The position numbers and the translations under genes were made by a program. A stretch of DNA of 64,000 bases from Paramoeba atlantica. Lineage: Eukaryota > Discosea. Location: assembly GCA_977017575.1 (NCBI GenBank), contig CDRNVI010000043.1, forward strand, positions 124,001 through 188,000. The letters run 5' to 3'. This document shows positions 9,067-19,541 of this stretch, piece by piece (within the stretch, counting starts at the first letter, position 1; the number at the start of each line of letters is the position of its first letter). Below the pieces are notes generated by a model that worked only from the letters and a program-made list of their open reading frames with translations, had not been told where the DNA came from and searched no databases.

Positions 9067-12000
9067 TTTTTTTCAAAAATTTTTTTCAGTTTTGGACCAC
9101 CGGAGCCCCCTTTTATATTTTTTTCTTCTATTATATTACTGTGTTCCTCTTTATATTTTCACTGTTTTTGTTCACTTTTTTTTCAATAATCGAGTGTAGA
9201 GCGGTAGTTTTACAACCACCGCAATAATCGAGTGTAGAGCGGTAGTTTTACAACCACCGCAATAATTTTCTTTTTTAGGCTCTTCGTTAAACGCGGTGGT
9301 TGCTTTCAACTTAGAAGTCACTCATGCTGCGCGCTTCGCGTTGAAAACTACCGCCGCGTTTAACGAAGAGCCTAAAAAAGAAAATTTAGCCTGGAAAACG
9401 GAAAGATTATAGCCAAAAATAGCCGAATTTCGGGTACAAATGGGGTCATTTTCGCATATTTTTGCTCTCAGAGCACTAAATCCGACATTTGCGCGTGGGA
9501 AATCACTCGCAGGCATGAATGAAAGCCTACCGAACGTATTGGGTAGAGAATACGACTCCAACCATACCATTCTTTCGACACAAAAATGCCCCTTTAGGTC
9601 CGAAAAATACTTTTTCACCTTTTTTAGTCAAAAGTGGGTCATTTTGAGGGGCGCACCACAGTTCGAAGAAGTGATACCTTGCGAAAACAACTGCGTAGAA
9701 AGCTAGTGTAGGTCCCAAACTATCAAAATACAATAGGGGAAACGATTTTGGAAAAATATTTTTTTTGTCATTTTTTTCGCCAAGTTGAAATTCTTTTCAA
9801 AAATTTTTTTCCGAAAAAATCCGAACTTGGCGGACCCGTCCTGCGGATACGCGGGGGGGTCACCCCCGGGTAGGGGGGTGGAAAATGCGCGCCAAGACCC
9901 CGGCTACCCTTTCTGCGGTTTTTTTTCGAAAACTAATTTTTTCGAAAAAATTTGATCGACCATGCCCCCCCCCCCTGGACCCCCCCCCTGGACCCCCCCC
10001 CTGGACCCCCCCCCTGGACCCCCCCCCTGGACCCCCCCCCTGGACCCCCCCCATGGACCCCCCATTTTTTTCAAAAATTTTTTTCAGTTTTGGACCACCG
10101 GAGCCCCCTTTTATATTTTTTTCTTCTATTATATTACTGTGTTCCTCTTTATATTTTCACTGTTTTTGTTCACTTTTTTTTCAATAATCGAGTGTAGAGC
10201 GGTAGTTTTACAACCACCGCAATAATTTTCTTTTTTAGGCTCTTCGTTAAACGCGGTGGTTGCTTTCAACTTAGAAGTCACTCATGCTGCGCACTTCGCG
10301 TTGAAAACTACCGCCGCGTTTAACGAAGAGCCTAAAAAAGAAAATTTAGCCTGGAAAACGGAAAGATTATAGCCAAAAATAGCCGAATTTCGGGTACAAA
10401 TGGGGTCATTTTCGCATATTTTTGCTCTCAGAGCACTAAATCCGACATTTGAGCGTGGGAAATCACTCGCAGGCATGAATGAAAGCCTACCGAACGTATT
10501 GGGTAGAGAATGCAACTCCAACCATACCATTCTTTCGACACAAAAATGCCCCTTTAGGTCCGAAAAATACTTTTTCACCTTTTTTAGTCAAAAGTGGGTC
10601 ATTTTGAGGGGCGCACCACAGTTCGAAGAAGTGATACCTTGCGAAAACAACTGCGTAGAAAGCTAGTGTAGGTCCCAAACTATCAAAATACAATAGGGGA
10701 AACGATTTTGGAAAAATATTTTTTTTGTCATTTTTTTCGCCAAGTTGAATTTTTTTTCGAAAAAATTTTTCCGAAAAAATCCGAACTTGGCGGACCCGTC
10801 CTGCGGATACGCGGGGGGGTCACCCCAGGGTAGGGGGGTGGAAAATGCGCGCCAAGACCCCGGCTACCCTTTCTGCGGTTTTTTTTCGAAAACTAATTTT
10901 TTCGAAAAAATTTGATCGACCATGCCCCCCCCCCTGGACCCCCCCCCTGGACCCCCCCCCTGGACCCCCCCCATGGACCCCCCCCATGGACCCCCCATTT
11001 TTTTCAAAAAAAATTTTCAGTTTTGGACCACCGGAGCCCCCTTTTATATTTTTTTCTTCTATTATATTACTGTGTTCCTCTTTATATTTTCACTGTTTTT
11101 GTTCACTTTTTTTTCAATAATCGAGTGTAGAGCGGTAGTTTTACAACCACCGCAATCGAGTGTAGAGCGGTAGTTTTACAACCACCGCAATAATTTTCTT
11201 TTTTAGGCTCTTCGTTAAACGCGGTGGTTGCTTTCAACTTAGAAGTCACTCATGCTGCGCGCTTCGCGTTGAAAACTACCGCCGCGTTTAACGAAGAGCC
11301 TAAAAAAGAAAATTTAGCCTGGAAAACGGAAAGATTATAGCCAAAAATAGCCGAATTTCGGGTACAAATGGGGTCATTTTCGCATATTTTTGCTCTCAGA
11401 GCACTAAATCCGACATTTGCTCGTGGGAAATCACTAGTAGGCATGAATGGAAGCCTACCGAACGTATTGGGTAGAGAATACGACTCCAACCATACCATTC
11501 TTTCGACACAAAAATGCCCCTTTAGGTCCGAAAAATACTTTTTCACCTTTTTTAGTCAAAAGTGGGTCATTTTGAGGGGCGCACCACAGTTCGAAGAAGT
11601 GATACCTTGCGAAAACAACTGCGTAGAAAGCTAGTGTAGGTCCCAAACTATCAAAATACAATAGGGGAAACGATTTTGGAAAAATATTTTTTTTGTCATT
11701 TTTTTCGCCAAGTTGAAATTTTTTTCAAAAAAAATTTTCCGAAAAAATCCGAACTTGGCGGACCCGTCCTGCGGATACGCGGGGGGGTCACCCCCGGGTA
11801 GGGGGGTGGAAAATGCGCGCTAAGACCCCGGCTACCCTTTCTGCGGTTTTTTTTCGAAAACTAATTTTTTCGAAAAAATTTGATCGACCATGCCCCCCCC
11901 CCCCTGGACCCCCCCCCTGGACCCCCCCCCTGGACCCCCCCCCTGGACCCCCCCCCTGGACCCCCCCCATGGACCCCCCCCATGGACCCCCCATTTTTTT

Positions 12001-12155
12001 CAAAAAATTTTTTCAGTTTTGGACCACCGGAGCCCCCTTTTATATTTTTTTCTTCTATTATATTACTGTGTTCCTCTTTATATTTTCACTGTTTTTGTTC
12101 ACTTTTTTTTCAATAATCGAGTGTAGAGCGGTAGTTTTACAACCACCGCAATATA

Positions 12156-12361
12156 TTTAATACATAAGCTTACAAAGACGCGTAAGCTTCAACAAAAAAA
12201 ATCAACAAACCAGAAAACTTAAATTATCTATTTATCTATTTATTTGTAAGTCCTGTTCTAGTTATTTTTGGAGGTAGTTTCTCTCACGAGAGAAGGGGGG
12301 AAGGTGATTTTTCGCCCGTGGCTTCCTGTCATAGGATTTCACAGGAGAAATGCCTCCAAGA
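12156..12361. other. AT-rich spacer after the array
   Basis: No gene seen. It contains a short inverted repeat AAGCTTAC/GTAAGCTT (12167-12190), a TATCTATT run, and a tight palindrome TTCTCTCACGAGAGAA (about 12279-12295). Confidence 0.5.
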
Positions 12362-12900
12362 TACGAAAGTTTTGCACCGCACCAAAAGCGCAATCATGAG
12401 CGAAAATGCGGAACAGGAAGGATACAACGCTCAGGACCCGACTTAGTAATATACTGGGCATCTGGCGAGAAATATTGCGATCTGACAATTGCTCATGAGT
12501 TAAGCCCCTCCAATCAAGGCAAGCGCGGCCATCGCTTGATGCAAGATGCGATCAAACGAAAGCAAGTAACGTACGTCAATTCGGTTTTAATACCGGGAAA
12601 CAAATTTGAATGCCTTCCCTTGCTTTCCGGTGGAGCGCTGCATCGCAATACAGAAAATCTTCTCAAGACGCTGGCGGATAGGGGCCAACTTCCGCGTATG
12701 TCCGTGATTTCAGAATTCAAATTGTATCTACAGGAGTTAAACGGGGCAGCTTCCCACTCGCAGCTTCGGCAATACCTTCCTCACAAGAACAGTGGGGAGG
12801 ACTACGGGTTTTAAAGGTTTTTCAAAAGTTCAAGGTCATAGTGGTTGGCAGATTTGGATGGAGAGGTAGTATTTAGAGTTAAACCCCCCCAAAAAAAAAA
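12362..12900 (+). mobile_element. LINE-R 3' fragment with endonuclease domain and short poly(A)
   Basis: Nearly identical at DNA level to LINE-R copy 2 at 21679-22020, so recent. It encodes SGPDLVIYWASGEKYCD, the PDX12D core of a restriction-like endonuclease, then LPLLSGGALHRNTENLL and a terminus ending GEDYGF at the TAA at 12812-12814. A ~75-base 3' UTR ends in A10 at 12891-12900. It supplies the C-terminal 34 residues that copy 2 lost to DIRS-2. It is 5'-truncated; no clear target duplication seen. Confidence 0.85.
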
Positions 12901-13088
12901 CTTTTTCAATTTTTCGTATGTTATCAATTTCTCCGACCTGATGAGCAATTCTTCACAGTGTCTTTGCTCGTATGGGGTCCGATGAATCAAGCACGATTAG
13001 ATTCATACGGACGAATTCTTAGCTGGAGAGAATGGTGGAAAACTGTTCACTCGATCTTGATCAGTTCCTTGTGGTAGAGACTCGGAAG
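12901..13088. other. Unassigned spacer before tRNA-Ser
   Basis: No repeat or gene recognised. It is the upstream region of the tRNA-Ser gene. Confidence 0.4.
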
Positions 13089-13169
13089 GCGTCTATACCC
13101 AAGTGGTTAAGGGGCCTGGCTTGAAATCAGGTGTGTTCTCACGCGCAGGTTCAAACCCTGCTGGGCGCG
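13089..13169 (+). tRNA. tRNA-Ser(UGA)
   Basis: Full cloverleaf of 81 bases without CCA or intron. Acceptor GCGTCTA pairs with TGGGCGC; D arm CCC/GGG; anticodon loop CTTGAAA (anticodon TGA) on a 5-bp stem; a class II variable arm; T arm GCAGG-TTCAAAC-CCTGC; discriminator G. It is the only likely host gene among the transposons of the first 27 kb. A TTTT tract (13170-13173) right after it would end Pol III transcription. Confidence 0.9.
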
Positions 13170-13729
13170 TTTTCCTTCCACAGGCGTTGTCAAATCATAT
13201 TCAGCGCGGGATACCAACTACGCCCGCACCGCTCTTCTTCTCTCTTCTTCTTCTTCTTCTATTCCGCGCAGAGTTTTTTTTGAAAAGGTGGGATGCCCAG
13301 CGGTGCGGCACCCGTCGTGGGAACGCACGCTCCGCATAAAAGACGTTGTTCTGAATCTCGAGGAGGTTTTACCCACAGAAGCTGTGCCAAAGCGAAGGAC
13401 ACGCGTGCCAAAGCGAAGGACACGGGGGTAGCTCCCGTCGTCCAGTTGCTCCCCCCCACGCGTCGGAAGAAAGGCCGCCTCCTCCACAGTCGCCGCCGCC
13501 TCCACCACCACCTCAGTCACCCAGGTCACCACCACCACCGCCCCAGTCACCGCCAACGCTCCATGCGATGCCCTCATCTCCACCTCCTACGACGCGACTG
13601 GCTCCTCCCTCTGCGCCTCCCTCCCCACCGCGACTCAGCATGCACACACTGTCCCGAAGAGCGCGAATGAGGGCTCTGGAAATGCCTTCGGAGCGAACGG
13701 ATCCGCGAGAATTTTCAGCAGCTCACATA
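13170..13729. other. Unassigned GC-rich spacer
   Basis: A CTT-rich run (about 13230-13260), a tandem duplication of the 18-base CGTGCCAAAGCGAAGGAC (about 13384-13421), and a CACC/CCG-rich stretch (13490-13640). The proline/histidine-rich open frames are low-complexity translations, and no family was recognised. Confidence 0.4.
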
Positions 13730-14040
13730 AACAAAACGCCTCAAAAAATGATGAACGAAGTCATCACGAAGAAACGCGACCGTTACGTAACTTCTGGGAT
13801 GATTGCGAATGATCGTTTCATGTGTATCCCTGTCCTTTCGGGTGGAGCGCTACATAAGCATACAAAACGTCTATTAACAGCTTTAGCAGATCGTTGCCTT
13901 ATTTCACGGCAACATATATTAGAAGACTTTGTCCTGTACCTCCAAGAACTGAACGGGAACATAGTTCTGTCGCAGATGCAAAAATATTTAACTCACGACA
14001 ACGAAGAACAATACACCATATAAGTTCAGACAGTGGACCA
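13730..14040 (+). mobile_element. LINE-R 3' end fragment (diverged subfamily)
   Basis: Encodes the last ~95 residues of a LINE-R protein: KRDRYVTSGMI, CIPVLSGGALHKHTKRLL, LYLQELNGNIVLSQMQKYL, stop at 14021-14023. It differs clearly from the copies at 12362 and 26000, so it belongs to another subfamily or is older. Confidence 0.75.
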
Positions 14041-14127
14041 AAAGAGATGATCTCCCTCTCGTTTTTAATCAGACAGGAAAATGCATGTTTGTTCTGCTAT
14101 TAAAGCTAGTTTGTATGTATAGTTTTT

Positions 14128-14225
14128 TGATGAGAAAGTTGAATACGTTTTGAGCACATGGCTTGGATCCCTAACGGCGAATCAGATCGAGATGGCTCGT
14201 GCGACGAAGGTAAAGTTTACGAAAA
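14128..14225 (+). mobile_element. Short LINE-R fragment from the end of the RT region
   Basis: Reads DEKVEYVLSTWLGSLTANQIE, matching FDEAVNDVLQSWFGKLSANQIA of copy 2. It is about 30 codons long and abuts the 5' part of copy 2. Either a residue of an older copy into which copy 2 inserted, or part of copy 2's leader. Confidence 0.55.
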
Positions 14226-15260
14226 GTGAAGATTAACAAAAAAAAACCACGAAGGACCTTGGGGCGCGTGAAAAGCCGGACTAAAAAGCCGACAGCGGAT
14301 GAAATGCGAGAATCAACGTGCTCACCACCGCCACCTGTGACCCAGCAGACGGGGAAGTGGCGCATCTGCATCAAGAAATCGTTCGCTGTGGCAGCTGACG
14401 CCATCAAAACCGCTTCAAACGCAATGTCCGATACAGTTTTCAGCTCCGCAGATAACGTACAATCTGCAAATAACGTGCAACGCGGGGAACTCTACGACTC
14501 TCCTTCGGCGCAAAACGAAGACGTACATGCACAAATTTTGACAGAACAGAAGCGGCTTCCATCACCACAACCGGTTGACATGCAGCCAATGCCCCCGGCC
14601 ATGCAGGGCATCCTGCAAAGCTCTTCGTCGGACGTGATCCCCAACGTTGCTACAGGGGAAGCGATAGACGAAGGAACCACTTTACACGAATGCATGTCTC
14701 CTTCGATATGCGTAGAAAACTCTCGCACAGAAAACCCCCCCCGAAGAAGCAGAAGGAAAAAATAGAGATTCTGCATTAACCGTTCAGCTCGGAAAAGAGA
14801 TTGACCCCGAATCGCACTTCCCCATGGCGTTCGCGAGCATATGGAACACAGCCAAGCGGGCCAAAGTAGGAGATACGTGCACGGTTGCGTGGTGCTTTGA
14901 TTGTCAAACAGCCCTAAACATATCCACGGGAACAGTAAAAACGGTTAGAAGCAGGGGCGGATCAGGCAAAGTCACTCTCGATTACAAAGTCATCAAAGGG
15001 CACAATGTAGGAGCTTCATTCACGGGATTTCTTCCACCACAACCCAACGTTCGTGTATTTCTGGTACTTTGGGATAGAGATTTGAATGAAGATATCGGAA
15101 GAAACCACGAAGAAGACCACGCAGCTCCGGTACACGAACACACCGAAACAGATCTTGACCTCGACCCGATACCGACACAGAGGACAATAAGCCCTGAGTT
15201 CGTACCGTGCGTAGTCGCCATCTTCCGTGACATGATGCGTGACTACAAGGACATCAGCTA
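14226..15260 (+). CDS. LINE-R copy 2 protein, N-terminal half (one frameshift)
   Basis: Two open frames (14226-14765 and 14824-15260). Read in the second frame, codons just past the C8 run at about 14736-14743 give PEEAEGKNRDSALTVQLGKE and lead into MAFASIWNTAKRA, so one frameshift near that homopolymer separates the halves. The N-terminus is basic (KKKPRRTLGRVKSRTKK). A later module starts KVGDTCTVAW and is followed by an acidic linker and ISPEFVPCVVAIFRDMMRDY. Similar pieces occur in the gag-like ORF of DIRS-3. Confidence 0.65.
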
Positions 15261-15534
15261 TGGTCCTAATATTATATATTCGAAAGGTAATATTGAAATT
15301 GTCCGGAAAATGGGTCTGTGCTGTTACAGAAATTTGAGATAAAACTACTGGGTAAGATTGAAGCTATGTATCAGAAGAAAATGAAAATATGTTTTCTTGT
15401 AGTATGAAATTCTAAGCCTAGGCAATGGCATTACGTATTAAAAATGTTACGTATGTGAAAGCATATTACAAACTCTATAATATAGTTTTCTTACCGTGTT
15501 TGTCAAATTTCTTGATTTTTTGTAACAAGCTCGA

Positions 15535-16425
15535 ATGGAGCAGTGCTCGAAAAAGTGCAAGGACTCTTCTACTGGAAGCGTAGAAGGGCCTATTCCCTTA
15601 TCAGAGCTGTGGTCTGTCGCTCATACGCTTAACAAAGGAGATATGGTACATTTCAAATGGCGATTAAAGTCATCAAATGGTGGGAAATCAGATCCTTGGC
15701 AAGAACAACAAGGTTACGTGAGATACGTAATTTTGGACGGGGGAGATGACCCGGCCGAGGGCAACTACTGCTGGTTGAAGTATCATCTTCCTGGAGAATA
15801 TGAGAAACGAACAGTTGCGTTCCCACAAGACGGGCTATATGACAACGATGAAGTCGAATATACATCACTCGTGGTCGTTCCGGCAAAGAAGTCTTCTCGT
15901 ATCTCAAAGAAGAATGAATCTGTTGAAGATTCGTCGCCTTGTTCGGAAGACATAGAAGACAGCGATTTGCTCCAAATTTCGGACTCGGAGAGCTCTGTGC
16001 CGTGCGGAAAGCCTAGTGAAACCATTGCCGACGACCCCCGAGTTGCTATGGATCCTGAAGTTTGGCCAAACGAAATATTCACTCCGATGCATTTCTTCAC
16101 GTTGCAGCAGTATTACCGTGACATTCTGGATGACTTTGGTTACAAGCACCCGAACCGCACAGTTTTGGAGATTCATGTACAGCGCATGCTCTACGAAATC
16201 GCAATGTTTCGCGGTCAACGAAGCCTCTCTTCTGATCCCAAATGGATTGCTAGCGTTCGTGACACGATAGGTTCCATTGATGTGATCCGGAAGGAAAAGC
16301 AAGGCTATACAAAAGCGGTAATTAGCGAGCTACAGCGATGCTACAAATCTAAAGCAGAACCAGCGTGGATGCGCGCCGTGCATCAGAGTGCTTTACAGAA
16401 CGTGAAGGCAACGACCCACAAGTGA
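15535..16425 (+). CDS. gag-like ORF of DIRS-3 (fossil)
   Basis: 296 residues. It has an N-terminal module beginning LNKGDMVHFKWRL, an acidic/serine linker (about residues 115-165), and a helical module FTPMHFFTLQQYYRDILDDF. The last resembles the LINE-R stretch ISPEFVPCVVAIFRDMMRDY, as does the GD-x-V/C-x-F/V start of the first module. No zinc knuckle. Function not known; RNA or particle binding would be usual for this position. Confidence 0.6.
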   Translation: MEQCSKKCKDSSTGSVEGPIPLSELWSVAHTLNKGDMVHFKWRLKSSNGGKSDPWQEQQGYVRYVILDGGDDPAEGNYCWLKYHLPGEYEKRTVAFPQDGLYDNDEVEYTSLVVVPAKKSSRISKKNESVEDSSPCSEDIEDSDLLQISDSESSVPCGKPSETIADDPRVAMDPEVWPNEIFTPMHFFTLQQYYRDILDDFGYKHPNRTVLEIHVQRMLYEIAMFRGQRSLSSDPKWIASVRDTIGSIDVIRKEKQGYTKAVISELQRCYKSKAEPAWMRAVHQSALQNVKATTHK

Positions 16426-16706
16426 ACAATGACCCGCAAGTGACATATTACGCAAAGCGCCAAAACGCGGCCCCAAAACCGGGAGGCACAACAACCCAGT
16501 CCGGTTCATTCGAATCAAAAAGCGCAGCCAAACGCAAGAAGAAGAAGGAAGCACTTTCTAGCAGAGTAGACAGTGTCATCTCTAAGTTGGGACCTGCATT
16601 TGACAAGTTATCGGTTGAAGAAAAGTCGGTGTTCCGTCGTGGGGGTTTTCAGTAGGGCGTGGGGGCCCAGAAAAACCCCTAAAGCAACACCGTTACAGAC
16701 AAGGCC

Positions 16707-17603
16707 TTGTCTCTTCGGGCCCAGAGACAAGGCTCTTCGGCACGGGTCCAGTCGAAGGCTCAAAAGACGGAGGCAGTGAGGTCGGCTTTGTCCAACCCCG
16801 AAAGTGTGCTTTCGCTCGAAAAGGAGGCTTTTCACGTTCGAGATGTTTCGGAAAATCATCAACGAACGCGTCAGAGAGTGGAAGAAATGTATCATCTGTC
16901 TGGGGAAAACAGCCTAGCCTGCCTGGAGAGATGGCGCCAGATTTATGCTCCAACAACTGCACTCCTGTATGGGAAAGTACTCAATGCCTTGTATCCTCAA
17001 AAATGCCCGAAACAGTTTCGCGTACTTTTAAGCCATATCCGCCAGCAGAGCGGGGTTTTGAAGGTTCACCTCGCAACCGCTGTTACCCCGATTCAGATAG
17101 CTCAGATCCTAAGACGCGAAGATCAAGAGACGGCAGCAACGGTGTTGCTCATGTTTATCAGCGAGTCTCGTCACATGGACCTCATGCGAATTTGGAAATA
17201 CGAGTGGAACCCTCCGAACCTTTCCATGCAATGGAACACATGGAAATGCGACAGGTTCGGACAACGAGCTTTCACAGAGTTCCTCAAGATTCCCAAAAAA
17301 CTATGGGACTTCATACCCCCTACAAGCACGTTCGTGACGTATCAAAAGGCTCTAAAAGCTATGAAGCGGGAGGACGTGGCTCTGAGTGTTCACTCTTGCC
17401 GTCGGGGGGCAGCGACGACCTTGGCTGCGCACGGGTATTCGATGAAAGAAATCGAGAGTGCAACGGGGCATACCCCTCACGGGGGATCAGATGCCCGCGG
17501 AGCGCGAAGATACGTCGATCAAACCCGTCATCAGCCGGAAGGGAAACTACAGATTCAAATGGCGAGTGTGCTATGCTTGGAAGTAGAGAAAAACATGCAC
17601 TAA
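16707..17603 (+). CDS. Tyrosine recombinase of DIRS-3 (fossil)
   Basis: 298 residues, ATG at 16707. The C-terminal catalytic core reads SVHSCRRGAATTLA (H-x-x-R), then ATGHTPHGG and ARRYVDQ with the candidate Tyr nucleophile. An N-terminal helical SAM-like region (ACLERWRQIYAPTTALLYGKVL) precedes it. The RT frame overlaps the 3' two thirds from 16931. Confidence 0.8.
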   Translation: MSLRAQRQGSSARVQSKAQKTEAVRSALSNPESVLSLEKEAFHVRDVSENHQRTRQRVEEMYHLSGENSLACLERWRQIYAPTTALLYGKVLNALYPQKCPKQFRVLLSHIRQQSGVLKVHLATAVTPIQIAQILRREDQETAATVLLMFISESRHMDLMRIWKYEWNPPNLSMQWNTWKCDRFGQRAFTEFLKIPKKLWDFIPPTSTFVTYQKALKAMKREDVALSVHSCRRGAATTLAAHGYSMKEIESATGHTPHGGSDARGARRYVDQTRHQPEGKLQIQMASVLCLEVEKNMH

Positions 17604-19264
17604 GTTGTATAACTGAAGAATCCACTATATCTATGGCTCGACTATGGGAACTTCGGTGGTGGGTGTGTCCTCGCGACATTTTGCTGAATTTACTAAAAGA
17701 AGAACAATTCTTCAATGTCACAGTAGGAATGTTTTCCTCCGGATCGCTTTTAAGCATCAAAATAAATCAAGGAGAGTCCAGAAACGGAATGCCACGTCGC
17801 CAGACAAAGTGTGAATTGCCTCTTGCACCGATCACGAAGTCGAGGATGTGTTTGCGAACGATCCTGGATATGGAACCCTCGAACGTTCAACTACGTGATT
17901 TATTGGCTTGGATCACGACAGACCGAATAGCTGGTACTGTGGAAAGGGTAGAAAAACGTGCATGGAACGAGCTTCGTTTCCGAAATCATGTGTCACGTCA
18001 CCTGCTCCGTGATTTACCTCTCTTGATAGAAACAGGGGTGTTCAAACCCGCAGGGCTGTCGCATAGGATCGTGAACATTCCTCTTTTCAAGGTTCCTAAA
18101 GCCCATAAGATAGGATCCAGACTCATTGGAGACTGCAGAGCATTGAACGATCTGTTGCCGAAACCGGGTGAAATGAATTTACCCCGAATAGATTACGTTT
18201 TGCGGGCGTTGCTCCCAAAGCGCTGGTTATATCAGAGGGATGGAAAATCGTACTTTTACCAATTCCCAATTCATGAAAGTCTGCAGAAAATTCTGGTTTC
18301 GAAAGTGGGAAATGAACGAGGCGATTTTTTATGTGTAAACTGGACAGTTTTGCCAATGGGATTCTCGTTTGCGCCTGCCATCGCACAACAGTGTTCATGG
18401 GTACTTGCGCGTGGAGGGAAATCGCGCCAAAAAGAAAGTGTACTCATTCCTTGGATCGACAATTTCCTTATGGGAGCGGACTCTGAAATCGAGATTCAAA
18501 ACCTGAAATTTGACTTTGAAAAAGTCTGTGAAAACGTTGGTTTGCAACTAAAAGAGCAGGATTTTGCACATGCACGGTCAATGAATTTCCTCGGGCTCTA
18601 CATGAATGTGGATACCGAAAACAGCGATTTTCATTTTGTGGAGCTAGACAGACATTTTTGCAAGAAGCTCATGGTGCTTCGCGATGCAGTATCTACTCCG
18701 CGGTCGTTCTACGAACTTTTTAGCGCACTCATATGGGCAAATTACTCAATTATGCGACAGCCATTGGCACGATGGATCCATGCGTTGGAGTACACCCGAT
18801 TTTTAGGTGTACAAATCGCGGGCAATCAAATTAAATGGGACGACCCTATTATACCTGTGTTAGGAGTGTTGGAGGACCTGAAGGACATGGTCGGTGCAAG
18901 TGTTAATGCAAAGCTTTTGTTCCGAGATTTCTACAAGTCTGGAGCATTCCCTCTTTGGACAGATGCAGTTCCCACATGCATAGCAGGAGTCAGCGATGAA
19001 GCAGGGGATCTTCGCGCCTTCTCGAGCACCATTCCGGAAATGAATATTTTCAATGCGGAGCTTTTGGCTGCAGTAACAGGCATTCTGAATGTGGATCGGC
19101 CGGTTAGTTTAATTGGAGATAACAAGGCCGTGGTCCGGGCACTGGAAAAGGGACACTGTGGTATAAGAGCTGGAAATAGACTGCTTCACCAGCTATGGAA
19201 GTGCTTACAGCATGACTTCGTATCAGTGAAATGGGTTCCTTCTTGTTGTAATCCGGTGTTGTAA
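16931..19264 (+). CDS. Reverse transcriptase/RNase H of DIRS-3 (fossil)
   Basis: A 777-codon open frame. The first ~220 codons overlap the recombinase gene and may not all be translated. RT region: GSRLIGDCRALNDLLPKPGE, YQRDGKSYFYQFPI, LPMGFSFAPAIAQQC. The RNase H-like end includes FPLWTDAVPTCIAGVSDEAG and FNAELLAAVTGIL. Order and spacing fit DIRS elements, in which RT, RNase H and recombinase frames overlap. Confidence 0.75.
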   Translation: MAPDLCSNNCTPVWESTQCLVSSKMPETVSRTFKPYPPAERGFEGSPRNRCYPDSDSSDPKTRRSRDGSNGVAHVYQRVSSHGPHANLEIRVEPSEPFHAMEHMEMRQVRTTSFHRVPQDSQKTMGLHTPYKHVRDVSKGSKSYEAGGRGSECSLLPSGGSDDLGCARVFDERNRECNGAYPSRGIRCPRSAKIRRSNPSSAGRETTDSNGECAMLGSREKHALSCITEESTISMARLWELRWWVCPRDILLNLLKEEQFFNVTVGMFSSGSLLSIKINQGESRNGMPRRQTKCELPLAPITKSRMCLRTILDMEPSNVQLRDLLAWITTDRIAGTVERVEKRAWNELRFRNHVSRHLLRDLPLLIETGVFKPAGLSHRIVNIPLFKVPKAHKIGSRLIGDCRALNDLLPKPGEMNLPRIDYVLRALLPKRWLYQRDGKSYFYQFPIHESLQKILVSKVGNERGDFLCVNWTVLPMGFSFAPAIAQQCSWVLARGGKSRQKESVLIPWIDNFLMGADSEIEIQNLKFDFEKVCENVGLQLKEQDFAHARSMNFLGLYMNVDTENSDFHFVELDRHFCKKLMVLRDAVSTPRSFYELFSALIWANYSIMRQPLARWIHALEYTRFLGVQIAGNQIKWDDPIIPVLGVLEDLKDMVGASVNAKLLFRDFYKSGAFPLWTDAVPTCIAGVSDEAGDLRAFSSTIPEMNIFNAELLAAVTGILNVDRPVSLIGDNKAVVRALEKGHCGIRAGNRLLHQLWKCLQHDFVSVKWVPSCCNPVL

Positions 19265-19541
19265 TCTCGAGGTTCGTTTGGAATCCCAATGGTTCTTGGA
19301 TCCTGCCCGCATGGGGGTTCAGAGGATCCGATACGGTGGGAAGGGGGGAGGCACGGGGGGCGGCATGGGGGGAGTTTATAAGGACAAGCTCGCAGCGTTA
19401 AATCAAGATATTAAGCATTATTTTGTTTTCACCATCAAATCCGTGAGATATACTTTAGATATTTAATGGCCCATGCTACGTTACATATTATATTCACTCA
19501 AAATAATAGTTTCACGTGTTTTCCGTTCCTTTATTTATTCA

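Larger units (their letters stand above)
8267..12155 (+). repeat. Tandem array of four ~0.96-kb units (Helitron-linked, non-autonomous)
   Basis: Units start at about 8267, 9265, 10225 and 11193, giving spacings of 998, 960 and 968 bases. Each holds a long hairpin, a ~600-base AT-rich stretch, a GC-rich block, a C-tract minisatellite and a short terminal hairpin ending in ACCACCGC. Units are near identical. The longer spacings come from a second copy of the ~36-base terminal hairpin segment (around 9186-9262 and 11117-11188). Open frames inside (for example 9322-9618 and 8886-9227) are shadows of the repeat. The same unit in reverse lies just upstream of both Helitron copies, so I infer it is a Helitron-family end amplified in tandem. 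Confidence 0.85.
15261..19541 (+). mobile_element. DIRS-3, DIRS-type retroelement inside LINE-R copy 2 (fossil)
   Basis: A 4.28-kb element with parts in order gag-like ORF, tyrosine recombinase, and RT/RNase H overlapping the recombinase. It sits cleanly in one LINE-R codon region, with no target duplication longer than about two bases, as expected for tyrosine-recombinase integration. It looks nearly whole, with few or no breaks in the large ORFs. It belongs to a different lineage from DIRS-1/2: its recombinase ends with GHTPHGG...RRYVD and its gag-like ORF lacks the CCHC knuckle. Confidence 0.75.

Noticed and set aside
8886-9227. Proline-rich 70-140-residue ORFs (PPWTPPLDPP type) in several places
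   Set aside because: They are translations of the C-tract minisatellite, appear in all frames and in every array copy, and vary with repeat number.
9322-9618. 98-residue ORF repeated in each array unit (begins MKKYFSDLKGHF)
   Set aside because: Present in all units on one strand with an equally open ORF on the other. No family match, no conserved start context, and changes between copies are not biased to silent sites as far as I can see.
8267-12155. CRISPR-like or satellite centromere array
   Set aside because: Units of ~0.96 kb with hairpins and links to a Helitron fit a transposon-derived tandem. Four units are too few for a centromere claim, and there is no short repeat-spacer pattern.
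13218-13670. Pro/His-rich ORFs after tRNA-Ser
   Set aside because: Low-complexity CACC/CCG translation on both strands, with no domain.
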